DNA of 64,000 nt from Streptomyces lavendulae subsp. lavendulae (GTDB lineage: Bacteria; Actinomycetota; Actinomycetes; Streptomycetales; Streptomycetaceae), in assembly GCF_002803845.1 (NCBI RefSeq), contig NZ_CP024985.1:3348001-3412000 (forward strand). Reading direction: 5' to 3'. The notes under the pieces were generated by a model, which made no database searches, had not been told where the DNA came from, and saw only the letters and a program-made list of their open reading frames with translations. Shown here piece by piece: positions 20,032 to 29,278 of this stretch. Numbering within the stretch: the first letter of the stretch is position 1; each line of letters begins with the position of its first letter. The translations under genes and the position numbers were made by a program.

Positions 20032-20739
20032 ATGACAGGTACCCACAGGTCCGTGAGCGGTGCGGGGCACCGCCCCGCGCAGGACGCGCACTGGGCGCCC
20101 GGGGACCGGATCCTCTGGCGCTACCGCGACCACGCCCCGGGGCTCAAGGGGCAGGTCCACATCGCCCGCCCGGTGACCGTGGTGCGGGACACCGACGAGC
20201 TGCTGGCGGTGTGGATGGCCCCCGGCACCGAATGCGTCAAGCCGGTGCTCGCGGACGGCACCCCCGTGCACGAGGAACCGCTCGCCACCCGTTACACCGC
20301 GCCGCGGACCACCGTGCGCTCGCGCTGGTTCGGGGCGGGCGTGCTCAAGCTGGCCCGCCCCGGCGAGCCGTGGTCGGTGTGGCTGTTCTGGGACCACGGC
20401 TGGCGCTTCAAGAACTGGTACGTGAACCTTGAGGAGCCCCTCGTCCGCTGGTCCGGCGGAGTGGATTCGGTGGACCACTTCCTCGACATCTCCGTCTACC
20501 CCGACCGCACCTGGAACTGGCGGGACGAGGACGAGTTCGCGCAGGCCCGGAACATCGGGCTGATGGACCCGGAACAGGCCCGGGGGGTCGAGGAGGCCGG
20601 GCGCGCGGCGGTCGGTGTGATCGAGGCCTGGGGGTCTCCGTTCCGCGATGGCTGGCAGGACTGGCGGCCCGATCCGGCCTGGGGTGTTCCGGCCCTGCCC
20701 GAGGACTGGGACCGCACCCCGGCGCATATGACCTCATGA
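20032..20739 (+). CDS. DUF402 domain protein
   Basis: A 235-residue protein of the DUF402 family, with GDRILWRYRDH at the N-terminus, WFGAGVLKLARPG, and the signature WYVNLEEPLVRW near residues 128-139. DVSVYPD-type (DISVYPDRTW) and DEDEF acidic motifs complete the fold. Related FAU-1 and YgaC proteins hydrolyse nucleotides or bind RNA, but the role here is not established. It is a single gene with a 102-base gap from fumC. Confidence 0.85.
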   Translation: MTGTHRSVSGAGHRPAQDAHWAPGDRILWRYRDHAPGLKGQVHIARPVTVVRDTDELLAVWMAPGTECVKPVLADGTPVHEEPLATRYTAPRTTVRSRWFGAGVLKLARPGEPWSVWLFWDHGWRFKNWYVNLEEPLVRWSGGVDSVDHFLDISVYPDRTWNWRDEDEFAQARNIGLMDPEQARGVEEAGRAAVGVIEAWGSPFRDGWQDWRPDPAWGVPALPEDWDRTPAHMTS

Positions 20740-20991
20740 GACCCTTGATGCGCCCCCGGGGTTCAAACGTAGGATCGTCCTCCGCCGGTCGTGCGCGGGG
20801 GGCCGACCCGTCCCCGTAACCGCAAATGACCTGCGGCGACCGGGACTTGACCGGAGGTCGACGCCGAACGAGAGGTAACGAGCGGGACGCGGATCCCGGG
20901 GGTGATGGTGCCCCCGCCGCTGAGCGGGTATACCGCGACTGACCGAGTTGAGTGCAGCGCACATCGAGCGCAAACGGACGGAATTCCACGC

Positions 20992-23187
20992 GTGACGGAG
21001 TACCCCACCTCCCAGGAGGGCCCGCAGCCCGCCGTCGCCTCAGGCGGAGGTACGGACGAGCCCGGCCACGGCAAGGCCCCCATCGCGGCCGCCGAGGCCG
21101 TACGCACGCATGCGCAGACTCCGGCCGCCGACCTCCCGCGCCCGCGCGGCGCCGCCGGGAGCGGCGGACCGCAGGGCGCCCGGACCTCCGGCCACGACGC
21201 GGCGGACACCGGCCCGGCCGGCGCCCGCGCGCGCGACGGCGAGGCCGCGCGCAACGCGGGACGCCGGGACGCGGGCGACGGCGAGCCGCTGCCGGGCGCC
21301 CCGGTGACGGCCGTCGCCGGAGCCCCGGGCACGGATCCCGCGGCGGCGGCCCCGGTCACCGGCGCGCCCCCGGCGGCGGGGGCCGGCTCCGGGACGGGTG
21401 CCACCGGTACCGGTGAGGTCGGCGTGGCGCGCCGCGAGGGCGACCGGCTGCGCTTCGTCGGCGCCGCCACCCGGCGGATCGCGCGCGGCATCGACCTCGA
21501 CGAGATCGTGCTGGGCCTGTGCCGGGCGACCGTGCCCACTTTTTCCGACGCCATCCTCGTCTACCTGCGCGACCCGCTGCCCGTCGGCGACGAGCGGCCC
21601 GTCGGCCCGGTCGTTTTAAGGCTGCGGCGCACCGACCGGCTCCGGCCGATCGACGACCTGGGGCTGGCCGAGGGCGAGGGCGCGGGGGCGGCGGGAGCCG
21701 CCGGGGAGCTCGACTTCAGCCAGCTGCCGCTGGTCGGCCCGCAGGGTGACCTGCCCGCGGCCGAGCTCTGCGAGATCCGCCCCGGCGGGGCCCTCGCCGA
21801 AGTGCTGCGCGGCGTACGGCCCGTCTTCGGATCGGCCCTGGGAGCCCGCGACGCGCTCCCGGAGCTGCTGGGGTCCGACCACCCGGTGCCGCGCGGCCAG
21901 CGGGCCATCCTGGCCCCGCTGCGGGGCCGCCGGCGCGTCATCGGCGCGGCGGTGTTCCTGCGCACCCCGGACCGGGACGCCTTCGAGCAGAACGACCTGC
22001 TCGTCGCCGCCCAGCTGGCCACGCACACCGCGCTCGGCATCGACAAGGCGGTGCTCTACGGCCGCGAGGCCTACATCGCCGACGAGTTGCAGCGCACCAT
22101 GCTGCCGGACGGCCTCCCCCAGCCCACCGGGGTGCGGCTCGCCTCGCGCTACCTGCCCGCCGCCGAGACGGCCCGGGTGGGCGGCGACTGGTACGACGCC
22201 ATACCGCTGCCCGGCAGCCGGGTCGCGCTGGTCGTCGGCGACGTCATGGGCCACTCCATGACCTCCGCCGCGATCATGGGCCAGCTGCGCACCACGGCGC
22301 AGACCCTGGCCCAGCTGGACCTGCCGCCCGCCGAGGTGCTGCACCACCTGGACGAGCAGGCGCAGCGGCTGGGCTCCGACCGGATGGCCACCTGCCTGTA
22401 CGCGGTCTACGACCCCGTCTCGCACCGGATCACCATCGCCAACGCCGGCCACCCGCCGCCGGTGCTGCTGCACCTGGGCGGCCGGGCCGAGGTGCTGCGC
22501 GTCCCGCCGGGCGCCCCCATCGGGGTCGGCGGCGTGGACTTCGAGGCCGTCGAGCTGGACGCCCCGGCCGGGGCCACCCTGCTGCTGTACACGGACGGGC
22601 TGGTGGAGTCCCGGCTGCGGGACGTGTGGACCGGCATCGAACAGCTGCGCGAGCGGCTCGCGACCACCGCGCAGCTGACGGGGCTGGACCACTCCCCGCC
22701 GCTGGAGGCCCTCTGCGACGACGTGCTGGACATGCTCGGCCCGGGTGACCGGGACGACGACATCGCCCTGCTCGCGGCCCGTTTCGAGGGCATCGCGCCG
22801 AGCGACGTCGCGTACTGGTTCCTGGACCCGGAGGAGACCGCTCCGGGCCGGGCCCGCCGCTTCGCCCGGCGCGCGCTGGCCCGCTGGGGCCTGGAGGAGC
22901 TGAGCGACTCGCTGGAGCTGCTGGTCAGCGAGGTGGTCACCAACGCCGTCCGGTACGCCGAGCGGCCCGTGACGCTGCGCCTGCTGCGCACGGACGTGCT
23001 GCGCTGCGAGGTCGGCGACGACTCCCCGCAGCTGCCGCGCCAGCGGCGGGCGCGGGAGACCGACGAGGGCGGGCGCGGCCTGTTCCTGGTCAACCGCCTG
23101 GCCCGGCGCTGGGGTGCCACCCGGCTGAGCAGCGGGAAGGTCGTCTGGTTCGAGCTCCCGCTGCCGGGGCCGCACGGCCGACGCTGA
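20992..23187 (+). CDS. PP2C-type SpoIIE phosphatase with GAF and ATP-binding kinase domains
   Basis: A 731-residue regulator. The first 140 residues are low-complexity Ala/Gly/Pro (probably disordered). A GAF-like sensor (about 150-360) and a SpoIIE phosphatase domain (about 380-600) follow, with VGGDWYDAI, VVGDVMGH and the terminal GDRDDDIALL metal aspartates. A HATPase_c domain (about 615-728, NAVRYAERPVTL and EGGRGLFLV) resembles RsbW anti-sigma kinases. Such fusions control anti-sigma/anti-anti-sigma partner switching. The GTG at 20992 begins TEYPTSQEG; an upstream ATG at 20902 is less likely. Confidence 0.88.
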   Translation: MTEYPTSQEGPQPAVASGGGTDEPGHGKAPIAAAEAVRTHAQTPAADLPRPRGAAGSGGPQGARTSGHDAADTGPAGARARDGEAARNAGRRDAGDGEPLPGAPVTAVAGAPGTDPAAAAPVTGAPPAAGAGSGTGATGTGEVGVARREGDRLRFVGAATRRIARGIDLDEIVLGLCRATVPTFSDAILVYLRDPLPVGDERPVGPVVLRLRRTDRLRPIDDLGLAEGEGAGAAGAAGELDFSQLPLVGPQGDLPAAELCEIRPGGALAEVLRGVRPVFGSALGARDALPELLGSDHPVPRGQRAILAPLRGRRRVIGAAVFLRTPDRDAFEQNDLLVAAQLATHTALGIDKAVLYGREAYIADELQRTMLPDGLPQPTGVRLASRYLPAAETARVGGDWYDAIPLPGSRVALVVGDVMGHSMTSAAIMGQLRTTAQTLAQLDLPPAEVLHHLDEQAQRLGSDRMATCLYAVYDPVSHRITIANAGHPPPVLLHLGGRAEVLRVPPGAPIGVGGVDFEAVELDAPAGATLLLYTDGLVESRLRDVWTGIEQLRERLATTAQLTGLDHSPPLEALCDDVLDMLGPGDRDDDIALLAARFEGIAPSDVAYWFLDPEETAPGRARRFARRALARWGLEELSDSLELLVSEVVTNAVRYAERPVTLRLLRTDVLRCEVGDDSPQLPRQRRARETDEGGRGLFLVNRLARRWGATRLSSGKVVWFELPLPGPHGRR

Positions 23188-23203
23188 GGGCCCGTACGCA
23201 CGG

Positions 23204-23247
23204 CACACCGCCGCCCCGCAGCGTGATCGCTGCGGGGCGGCGGTGTG
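23204..23247 (+). terminator. bidirectional terminator, 20-bp perfect stem
   Basis: CACACCGCCGCCCCGCAGCG and its complement enclose the loop TGAT. It sits between the convergent phosphatase and penicillin-binding protein genes, 16 bases from each stop. Confidence 0.9.
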
Positions 23248-23263
23248 TCGCGGTGCCCGGTGG

Positions 23264-25555
23264 CTAACGGCCCAGGAGCGGGTTCGGCGGGCCGGGGGGC
23301 GTCGGGTCCTTCGTCGGCGGCGTCGGGTCCTTCGTCGGGGGCGTCGGGTTCTTCGTCGTCGGCGTCGGGTTCTTCGTCGGCCCGGTCGGGTCCGGCTTGC
23401 CGGAGCTGCCCGTGGGGTCCGGGGTGCCGGTGGGACGGGTGCCGGCGGAGCCGGTCGGCGTCGGGGCGACCGTCTGGTTCGACGCGCTGGGCGAGGGGCT
23501 GCGGGTCGGCGCCGGCGGGGTGCCCATCTCGGCGTCCTCCAGGTCGAACTGGCCGGTGCTCTGGCCCTTGAGCGCGGCCGTGGTGTACGCCTGCCAGATC
23601 TGGGCCGGGAAGCTGGAACCGCCCGCGCGGCCCTTGCCCGCGGTACCGGTCAGGGTGACCTGGTTGTGCGAGTTCGGGTCCTCGCCGAACATCGCGACGA
23701 CGGTGACGAGCTCCGGGGTGTAGCCGGTGAACCAGGCGGCCACGTTCTTCTCGGTGGTGCCCGTCTTGCCCGCGGCCTCGTAGGCGGAACTGCGCACGGC
23801 CTTGCCGGAACCGTCCTCGACCACGCCGGTGAGGACCTTGGTGACGGTGTCGGCGGTCTTGCTGGTCAGGACCTGGGCCCCGATCGGGTTGACCGGCTTG
23901 AACTGGGCGTCGACGTGCTCGGCCTTCTTGACGATGGTCGGGGTGACCTTCTTGCCGTGGTTGCCGAAGGTCGCGTAGACGGCGGCCATCTCCACGGTGT
24001 TGGCGCTCATGGTGCCGAGCGTCATGGCGGGCCTGTCGCCGGGCCAGCCGTCGCGGTCGCGCATGCCGAGGGCGAGGGCGGTCTCCTTCACCTTCTCCGG
24101 CTTGGCATCGACGATCATCTGCGCGTACACGGAGTTCACGGAGGAGTTGGTGGCCTCCTGGACCGTGAGCATCGGGTCGCCGTAGTTGATGTCGTCCTGG
24201 TTCTGCGGGGCGAAGGCGGTCGCGCTGCCGACCACGGGGCGCTTGCTGGTGCCGTCGTAGAGGGTGTTCGGGGTGATCGGACGGCCGTCCTGGGTCTTCG
24301 CGCCGTTCTCCAGGGCGCTGGCCAGCACGATCGGCTTGAAGGTCGAGCCCGGCTGGTAGTCCGTGCGCAGGGCGTTGCTCTCGGCCTTCTCCGTCAGGCC
24401 CACGCCGCCGTACATCGCGACGATCTGGCCGGTCTTGGCGTCGACGGAGGTGGCGCCGGCCTGGACGCTCTGGTCCTGGGGGCGGTCCTTGGTGTTCTTG
24501 CGGTCGAGCTTGGACTCCAGCTCGTCGTCGACGGCCTTCTCCAGCGCGGCCTGCTTCTTCTTGTCGATGTTGAGGGTGATGGTCCAGCCGCCGGCGGAGA
24601 TGTCGGCGTCCTTGATGTTTTGGCGGCTCAGCTCCTGCTTGGCGGCCTGGACCAGGTAGCCCTTCTGCCCGTCCATGCCCGGGAGGGGCTTGGGCTTGAT
24701 GGGCTCCTGGAACTTCAGGGTCGCGCGCTTGGCCTGGTCCAGCTTGCCCATCTCGACCATGTTGTCGAGGACGGCGTTGAAGCGGATCATGACCAGCCGC
24801 TTGCCGTTGGGACCGGCGATCGCCCAGTCGTACTGGCTGGGGGCCTGGATGACGGCGGCGAGGTAGGCGGCCTGCTCCAGGTTCAGCTTCTCGGCGTCGA
24901 TGCCGTAGTAGGCCTGGGCCGCGGCCTGGATGCCGTAGGCGTTGCGGCCGTAGAAGTTGGTGTTCAGGTAACCGGCGAGGATCTCGTTCTTCTTCATGCG
25001 CTGGTCGACCTTGATGGAGATCACCAGCTCACGGAGCTTGCGGGTCGCCGACTGGTCCTGGGTCAGGTAGTAGTTCTTGACGTACTGCTGGGTGATCGTC
25101 GATCCGCCGGCCTTGCCGCGGCCGAGGGCCGTGTTGACGACGCCCCGGGCGACACCGATGACGTCGACGCCGCTGTCCTTGTAGAAGGACTTGTTCTCGA
25201 TGGCGATGAAGGCGGTCCGCACGTCCTCGGGGATCTTGTCGATCGGGAGGATCTCGCGGTTCATCTGGCCGGTGCGGGCCATGATCGAACCGTCGGCGTA
25301 CTTGTAGGTGTTGCTCTGGAGGATCGCGTTCTTGTTCGGGTCCGGCGGATCCACGGAGAAGTAGAGGGCGACCGCTCCGATGATGAGGAGCAGGGCACCT
25401 CCGAGGAAAGTCCCCAGGATCGTCTTCCAGTTGAGGAAGCGACGTATGCCGCTGCGCTTCTTCCCGGTCTTCCCGGTCGACTTGCCCGCACGCCCGCTCG
25501 GCGCTTTCCGCGCACCGCGCTGCTGCTGCGCCCGTCGCGCCTCTGCTCGGCCCAT
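23264..25555 (-). CDS. class A penicillin-binding protein (transglycosylase/transpeptidase)
   Basis: A 763-residue bifunctional peptidoglycan synthase. It has a basic cytoplasmic N-terminus and one membrane helix near 45-66. The GT51 transglycosylase domain (about 85-255) has the catalytic glutamate in AFIAIENKSFY. The transpeptidase domain (about 340-660) has GSTFKP (SxxK), SVNS (SxN) and KTGTTE (KTG). The C-terminus after about 690 is a Pro/Thr-rich tail with repeats of KNPTP, KDPTPPT and similar. The ATG at 25555 is clear. The gene is monocistronic. Confidence 0.93.
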   Translation of the reverse strand: MGRAEARRAQQQRGARKAPSGRAGKSTGKTGKKRSGIRRFLNWKTILGTFLGGALLLIIGAVALYFSVDPPDPNKNAILQSNTYKYADGSIMARTGQMNREILPIDKIPEDVRTAFIAIENKSFYKDSGVDVIGVARGVVNTALGRGKAGGSTITQQYVKNYYLTQDQSATRKLRELVISIKVDQRMKKNEILAGYLNTNFYGRNAYGIQAAAQAYYGIDAEKLNLEQAAYLAAVIQAPSQYDWAIAGPNGKRLVMIRFNAVLDNMVEMGKLDQAKRATLKFQEPIKPKPLPGMDGQKGYLVQAAKQELSRQNIKDADISAGGWTITLNIDKKKQAALEKAVDDELESKLDRKNTKDRPQDQSVQAGATSVDAKTGQIVAMYGGVGLTEKAESNALRTDYQPGSTFKPIVLASALENGAKTQDGRPITPNTLYDGTSKRPVVGSATAFAPQNQDDINYGDPMLTVQEATNSSVNSVYAQMIVDAKPEKVKETALALGMRDRDGWPGDRPAMTLGTMSANTVEMAAVYATFGNHGKKVTPTIVKKAEHVDAQFKPVNPIGAQVLTSKTADTVTKVLTGVVEDGSGKAVRSSAYEAAGKTGTTEKNVAAWFTGYTPELVTVVAMFGEDPNSHNQVTLTGTAGKGRAGGSSFPAQIWQAYTTAALKGQSTGQFDLEDAEMGTPPAPTRSPSPSASNQTVAPTPTGSAGTRPTGTPDPTGSSGKPDPTGPTKNPTPTTKNPTPPTKDPTPPTKDPTPPGPPNPLLGR

Positions 25556-25798
25556 CGCTCCCGCTCCGCTCGATTACCCCCCCGACGTCAGCTCAGAAAA
25601 CTAACACCGCAGGCTGTGACAAAGGACGGCTAACCCTGATCAATACCGGTCAATTCGGACGTGAGAATCAGCACCCACTCCGATGGAACCGACGCCCATG
25701 AGACCTGAAGGGTTGCGGTGAACGCAAAAAGTGCTATCACTTTGATAGGCGCTCCGGCCGATCGCGGCCGGACGCCCCACATCAAACGGGGGTAATCC

Positions 25799-26710
25799 AT
25801 GACAACCGCAGCCGACCGGCGACCGAGCGAGATCCGGGAGTTCGCGGCGCACAGCGTCGGAGGCGGACTGGCCCTGCTGCTGGGCCTGTTGGGCACCGCG
25901 GCCGGGGTGGGCCTGATCGCCTGCGGCGCGGCGGCGACCGCGACGGGACCCAAGGCCGCCATGATCACGGCCGGCGTCCTGCTGGTCCTCGGTTCGCTGT
26001 TCGCCATGATGGGACTGAACACCGTGGCCCCCGGTGAGGCCCGCGTGGTCCAGCTCTTCGGCCGCTACCGCGGCACGATCCGGGCGGACGGACTGCGCTG
26101 GGTCAACCCGCTGACCTCCCGCAGGAAGATCTCCACCCGGGTCCGCAACCACGAGACGGCCGTCCTGAAGGTCAACGACGCCTACGGCAACCCGATCGAG
26201 CTCGCCGCCGTCGTGGTCTGGCGGGTCTCCGAGACCGCGCGCGCGGTGTTCGAGGTCGAGGACTTCACGGAGTTCGTCGAGACGCAGACCGAGACGGCCG
26301 TGCGGCACATCGCGATCGAGTACCCCTACGACGCCCACGACGAGGGCGGGCTCTCGCTGCGCGGCAACGCGGAGGAGATCACCGAGAAGCTCTCGGCGGA
26401 GCTCTCCACCCGGGTGGAGACCGCGGGCGTGGAGATCATCGAGTCCCGCTTCACCCATCTCGCGTACGCTCCGGAGATCGCCTCCGCGATGCTCCAGCGC
26501 CAGCAGGCCGGCGCGGTCGTGGCGGCCCGCAAGCAGATCGTCGAGGGCGCGGTGGGCATGGTGGAACTGGCCCTGACGCGACTGGCCGAGGAGGAGATCG
26601 TGGACCTGGACCCGGAACGCAAGGCCTCCATGGTGTCGAACCTGATGGTGGTGCTCTGCGGCGACCGCGCGGCCCAGCCCGTCATCAACACCGGGACCCT
26701 CTACCAGTGA
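25799..26710 (+). CDS. SPFH domain (stomatin/flotillin-like) membrane protein
   Basis: A 303-residue protein with two N-terminal hydrophobic helices (about 20-72) followed by an SPFH/Band 7 domain (about 80-250; [32 protein letters not shown]). A helical oligomerisation tail includes [21 protein letters not shown]. Such proteins scaffold membrane microdomains and proteases. The stop overlaps the start of the next gene by GTGA, showing translational coupling. Confidence 0.9.
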   Translation: MTTAADRRPSEIREFAAHSVGGGLALLLGLLGTAAGVGLIACGAAATATGPKAAMITAGVLLVLGSLFAMMGLNTVAPGEARVVQLFGRYRGTIRADGLRWVNPLTSRRKISTRVRNHETAVLKVNDAYGNPIELAAVVVWRVSETARAVFEVEDFTEFVETQTETAVRHIAIEYPYDAHDEGGLSLRGNAEEITEKLSAELSTRVETAGVEIIESRFTHLAYAPEIASAMLQRQQAGAVVAARKQIVEGAVGMVELALTRLAEEEIVDLDPERKASMVSNLMVVLCGDRAAQPVINTGTLYQ

Positions 26711-26964
26711 CCCCCGGCCCCGAGGACCCGGGGGCGGGGCGGCCCGCCCCCCGGACCGCACGGCAGGCGCGCAAGCAGGTGCTCCTGCGCCTGGACCCGC
26801 AGGTCTACGACGCGCTCGCGCGCTGGGCCGGCGAGGAGCTGCGCAGCGCCAACGCGCAGATCGAGTTCCTGCTGCGCCGGGCCCTGTCGGAGACGGGCCG
26901 CCTCCCCGGAGGCGCCGCCCCCATCCCGCCACGCGGCCGCCCCCGCATCAACCCGGACGCCTGA
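26707..26964 (+). CDS. ribbon-helix-helix (Arc-like) small protein
   Basis: An 85-residue protein. The core [17 protein letters not shown] followed by [14 protein letters not shown] matches a ribbon-helix-helix DNA-binding fold (beta strand then two helices). The ends are Pro/Gly-rich. Its GTG start overlaps the SPFH stop (GTGA), so the two are co-translated. It lacks an adjacent toxin, so antitoxin function is not supported. It could regulate the SPFH operon (inference). Confidence 0.75.
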   Translation: MTPGPEDPGAGRPAPRTARQARKQVLLRLDPQVYDALARWAGEELRSANAQIEFLLRRALSETGRLPGGAAPIPPRGRPRINPDA

Positions 26965-26997
26965 ACCGACTCCCCACCGGCGCCCCGGGCGGCCGTC

Positions 26998-27942
26998 TCA
27001 GTCGGTGGGCCATACCGGGAGCGGGCGCACCGCCTCGCGCAGTGCGGCGGCGACGGCGCGGAACTCCTCCTGCCGGGCCGTCCCGGTGCGCATGGCCAGC
27101 GCGATCCGCCGTGAGGGGGCAGGCTCGGCGAAGCAGCCGGTGGCCAGGTGCTCGTTGCGGGCGGTCTCCAGGCGCAGGGCGGTGCGGGGCAGCAGGGTGA
27201 CCCCGAGTCCGCCCGCGACCAGCTGGACGAGCGTGGACAGTCCGGCGGCGGTGGTGGTGACGTCCGCCCCCGCGCTGCGGCCCGCCTCGCGGCAGATGTC
27301 CAGGGCCTGGTCGCGCAGGCAGTGACCCTCGTCGAGCAACAGCAGCTGGAGGCCGCGCAGTTCCTCGCGCGGGATGTCGCGCCGCCCGGCCAGCGGGTGC
27401 TCGCGCGGGGCCAGCAGGACGAAGTCCTCGTCGAAGAGCGGCAGTTCGGTGACGCCCGGCATGCCCAGCGGCACCGCTAGCAGCAGCAGGTCCAGGCGTC
27501 CGCCGGCCAGCCCCTCCAGCAGTGAGGCCGTCTGCTCCTCGTGCACCTGGAGGTCCATGCGCGGGTAGCGCCGCTGGAAGAGCCCGAGCACGGTCGGCAG
27601 CAGGTACGGGGCCACGGTGGGGATCACCCCGAGCCGCAGCACCCCGGTGAAGGGGGCCCGGACCGCCTCGGCCTCCTCCAGCAGCCCGCCCATCGCATCG
27701 AGCACGCCGCGCGCGCGGGCGGCGATCCGCTCGCCCGCCGGGGAGAGCAGCACCTTGCGGGTGGTGCGCTCCAGCAACTGCACCCCGAGGGCCTCCTCCA
27801 GCGCGGAGACGGCGCCCGAGAGCGCGGGCTGGCTCATGCCGATCGCCGCGGCGGCGTCCCGGAAGTGCAGGTGCTCGGCGACCGCCGCGAAGGCGCGCAG
27901 CTGGGCCAGCGTCGGCTGCCTGCTCTGCCTCGCCTGCTTCAT
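26998..27942 (-). CDS. oxyR: LysR-type peroxide sensor OxyR
   Basis: A 314-residue LysR regulator. The N-terminal winged HTH has QLRAFAAVAEHLHFRDAA and MSQPALSGAVSALEE. The effector domain carries redox cysteines in LDEGHCLRDQALDIC, at about 208 and 217, with the same nine-residue spacing as Cys199/Cys208 of E. coli OxyR. Hydrogen peroxide forms the disulfide and activates transcription. It is divergent from ahpC-ahpD, its classical target. The ATG at 27942 follows GAGGGGACC and is preferred to the longer ATG at 28023. Confidence 0.94.
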   Translation of the reverse strand: MKQARQSRQPTLAQLRAFAAVAEHLHFRDAAAAIGMSQPALSGAVSALEEALGVQLLERTTRKVLLSPAGERIAARARGVLDAMGGLLEEAEAVRAPFTGVLRLGVIPTVAPYLLPTVLGLFQRRYPRMDLQVHEEQTASLLEGLAGGRLDLLLLAVPLGMPGVTELPLFDEDFVLLAPREHPLAGRRDIPREELRGLQLLLLDEGHCLRDQALDICREAGRSAGADVTTTAAGLSTLVQLVAGGLGVTLLPRTALRLETARNEHLATGCFAEPAPSRRIALAMRTGTARQEEFRAVAAALREAVRPLPVWPTD

Positions 27943-27972
27943 CTGCTGGGGTCCCCTCTTACCGACAGCCAC

Positions 27973-28022
27973 TGATAGGTACCTCCGATCACCCGGCACA
28001 AGAGTAGCTATTTCCGTAATCA
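27973..28022 (+). promoter_or_regulatory. OxyR operator region between oxyR and ahpC
   Basis: TGATAGGTACCTCCGATCA (27973-27991) is a degenerate dyad with an ATAG box. AGTAGCTATTTCCGTAATCA follows (28003-28022), with ATAGCTA-like boxes on the reverse strand. OxyR contacts repeated ATAG-type tetranucleotides over about 45 bases, which fits. The AT-rich stretch probably holds both divergent promoters. Confidence 0.6.
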
Positions 28023-28107
28023 ATGCAGCTGTGCCAGCATGTGAGATCCGTCCAACCCCTTCGGAAAGCCCCCAAAAGGGTCACTTTCCCGTTCGCAAGG
28101 AGAGTTC

Positions 28108-28662
28108 GTGCTCACTGTCGGTGACAAGTTCCCCAGCTACGACCTGACCGCCTGCGTCTCCCTCGAAGCCGGCAGCGAGTTCGCCCAGATCGACCACAAG
28201 ACCTACGAGGGCAAGTGGAAGGTCGTCTTCGCGTGGCCGCTGGACTTCACCTTCGTGTGCCCGACGGAGATCGCCGCCTTCGGCAAGCTGAACGAGGAGT
28301 TCGCCGACCGCGACGCGCAGGTCCTCGGCTTCTCCCTCGACTCCGAGTACGTCCACCACGCCTGGCGCAAGGACCACGCCGACCTGCGTGACCTGCCCTT
28401 CCCGATGATGTCCGACATCAAGCGCGAGCTGTCGACCGAGCTGGGCATCCTCGGCGAGGACGGCCTGCCGATGCGCGCCGTCTTCATCGTGGACCCGAAC
28501 AACGAGATCCAGTTCTCGATGGTGACCGCCGGTTCCGTGGGCCGTAACCCCAAGGAGGTCCTGCGGGTCCTCGACGCCCTGCAGACCGACGAGCTGTGCC
28601 CCTGCAACTGGAACAAGGGCGACGACACCATCAACGCGGGCGCCCTGCTGGCCGGTGAGTGA
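28108..28662 (+). CDS. ahpC: alkyl hydroperoxide reductase peroxiredoxin AhpC
   Basis: A 184-residue two-cysteine peroxiredoxin. The peroxidatic Cys51 lies in FTFVCPTEIAAFG and the resolving cysteines are in DELCPCNW (164/166). It reduces organic and hydrogen peroxides, with AhpD recycling it in place of AhpF. The GTG at 28108 follows AAGGAGAG. It is divergent from oxyR and three bases upstream of ahpD. Confidence 0.96.
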   Translation: MLTVGDKFPSYDLTACVSLEAGSEFAQIDHKTYEGKWKVVFAWPLDFTFVCPTEIAAFGKLNEEFADRDAQVLGFSLDSEYVHHAWRKDHADLRDLPFPMMSDIKRELSTELGILGEDGLPMRAVFIVDPNNEIQFSMVTAGSVGRNPKEVLRVLDALQTDELCPCNWNKGDDTINAGALLAGE

Positions 28663-28665
28663 CGG

Positions 28666-29205
28666 ATGTCCCTCGACTCCCTCAAGTCCGCCATACCGGA
28701 CTTCGCCAAGGACCTGAAGCTGAACCTCGGTTCGGTCATCGGCAATCAGGACACCCTCTCGCAGCAGCAGCTGTGGGGCACCGTCCTGTCCTGCGCGATC
28801 GCTTCCCGCTCCCCGCGCGTCCTGCGCGAGCTGGAGCCGGAGGCGAAGGCGGCCCTGTCGCCCGAGGCGTACACCGCCGCCAAGTCCGCCGCGGCGATCA
28901 TGGCGATGAACAACGTCTTCTACCGCACGCGCCACCTGCTCTCCGACCCGGAGTACGGGACGCTGCGCGCGGGCCTGCGGATGAACGTCATCGGCAACCC
29001 CGGCGTGGAGAAGATCGACTTCGAGCTGTGGTCGCTCGCGGTCTCCGCGGTCAACGGCTGCGGCCAGTGCCTGGACTCGCACGAGCAGGTCCTGCGCAAG
29101 GCCGGCGTCGACCGCGAGACCGTCCAGGAGGCCTTCAAGATCGCCTCGGTGATCCAGGCCGTCGCCGTCACCCTCGACGCCGAAGCGGCCCTGGCCGCCG
29201 AGTAG
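28666..29205 (+). CDS. ahpD: alkyl hydroperoxide reductase AhpD
   Basis: A 179-residue alkylhydroperoxidase. The CxxC proton-relay motif [11 protein letters not shown] has Cys132, Cys135 and His139. AhpD transfers electrons from a lipoamide system to AhpC in Actinobacteria. The ATG follows the ahpC stop by three bases and the two form one operon. The stop codon is the start of a 14-base tandem duplication. Confidence 0.96.
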   Translation: MSLDSLKSAIPDFAKDLKLNLGSVIGNQDTLSQQQLWGTVLSCAIASRSPRVLRELEPEAKAALSPEAYTAAKSAAAIMAMNNVFYRTRHLLSDPEYGTLRAGLRMNVIGNPGVEKIDFELWSLAVSAVNGCGQCLDSHEQVLRKAGVDRETVQEAFKIASVIQAVAVTLDAEAALAAE

Positions 29206-29229
29206 TCACCCGCGCGTAGTCACCCGCGC
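29202..29229 (+). repeat. 14-base perfect tandem duplication at the ahpD stop
   Basis: GTAGTCACCCGCGC occurs twice head to tail, the first copy including the ahpD TAG stop. It probably arose by slippage and duplicates only noncoding sequence. Confidence 0.85.
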
Positions 29230-29236
29230 GAACGAC

Positions 29237-29272
29237 AGGGCCCCCACAGCCGTCACCGGCCGTGGGGGCCCT
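29237..29272 (+). terminator. bidirectional terminator after ahpD
   Basis: AGGGCCCCCACAGCCG and CGGCCGTGGGGGCCCT form a stem with an internal bulge. It lies between the convergent ahpD and 29279-29968 genes. Confidence 0.8.
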
Positions 29273-29278
29273 CCGCGT

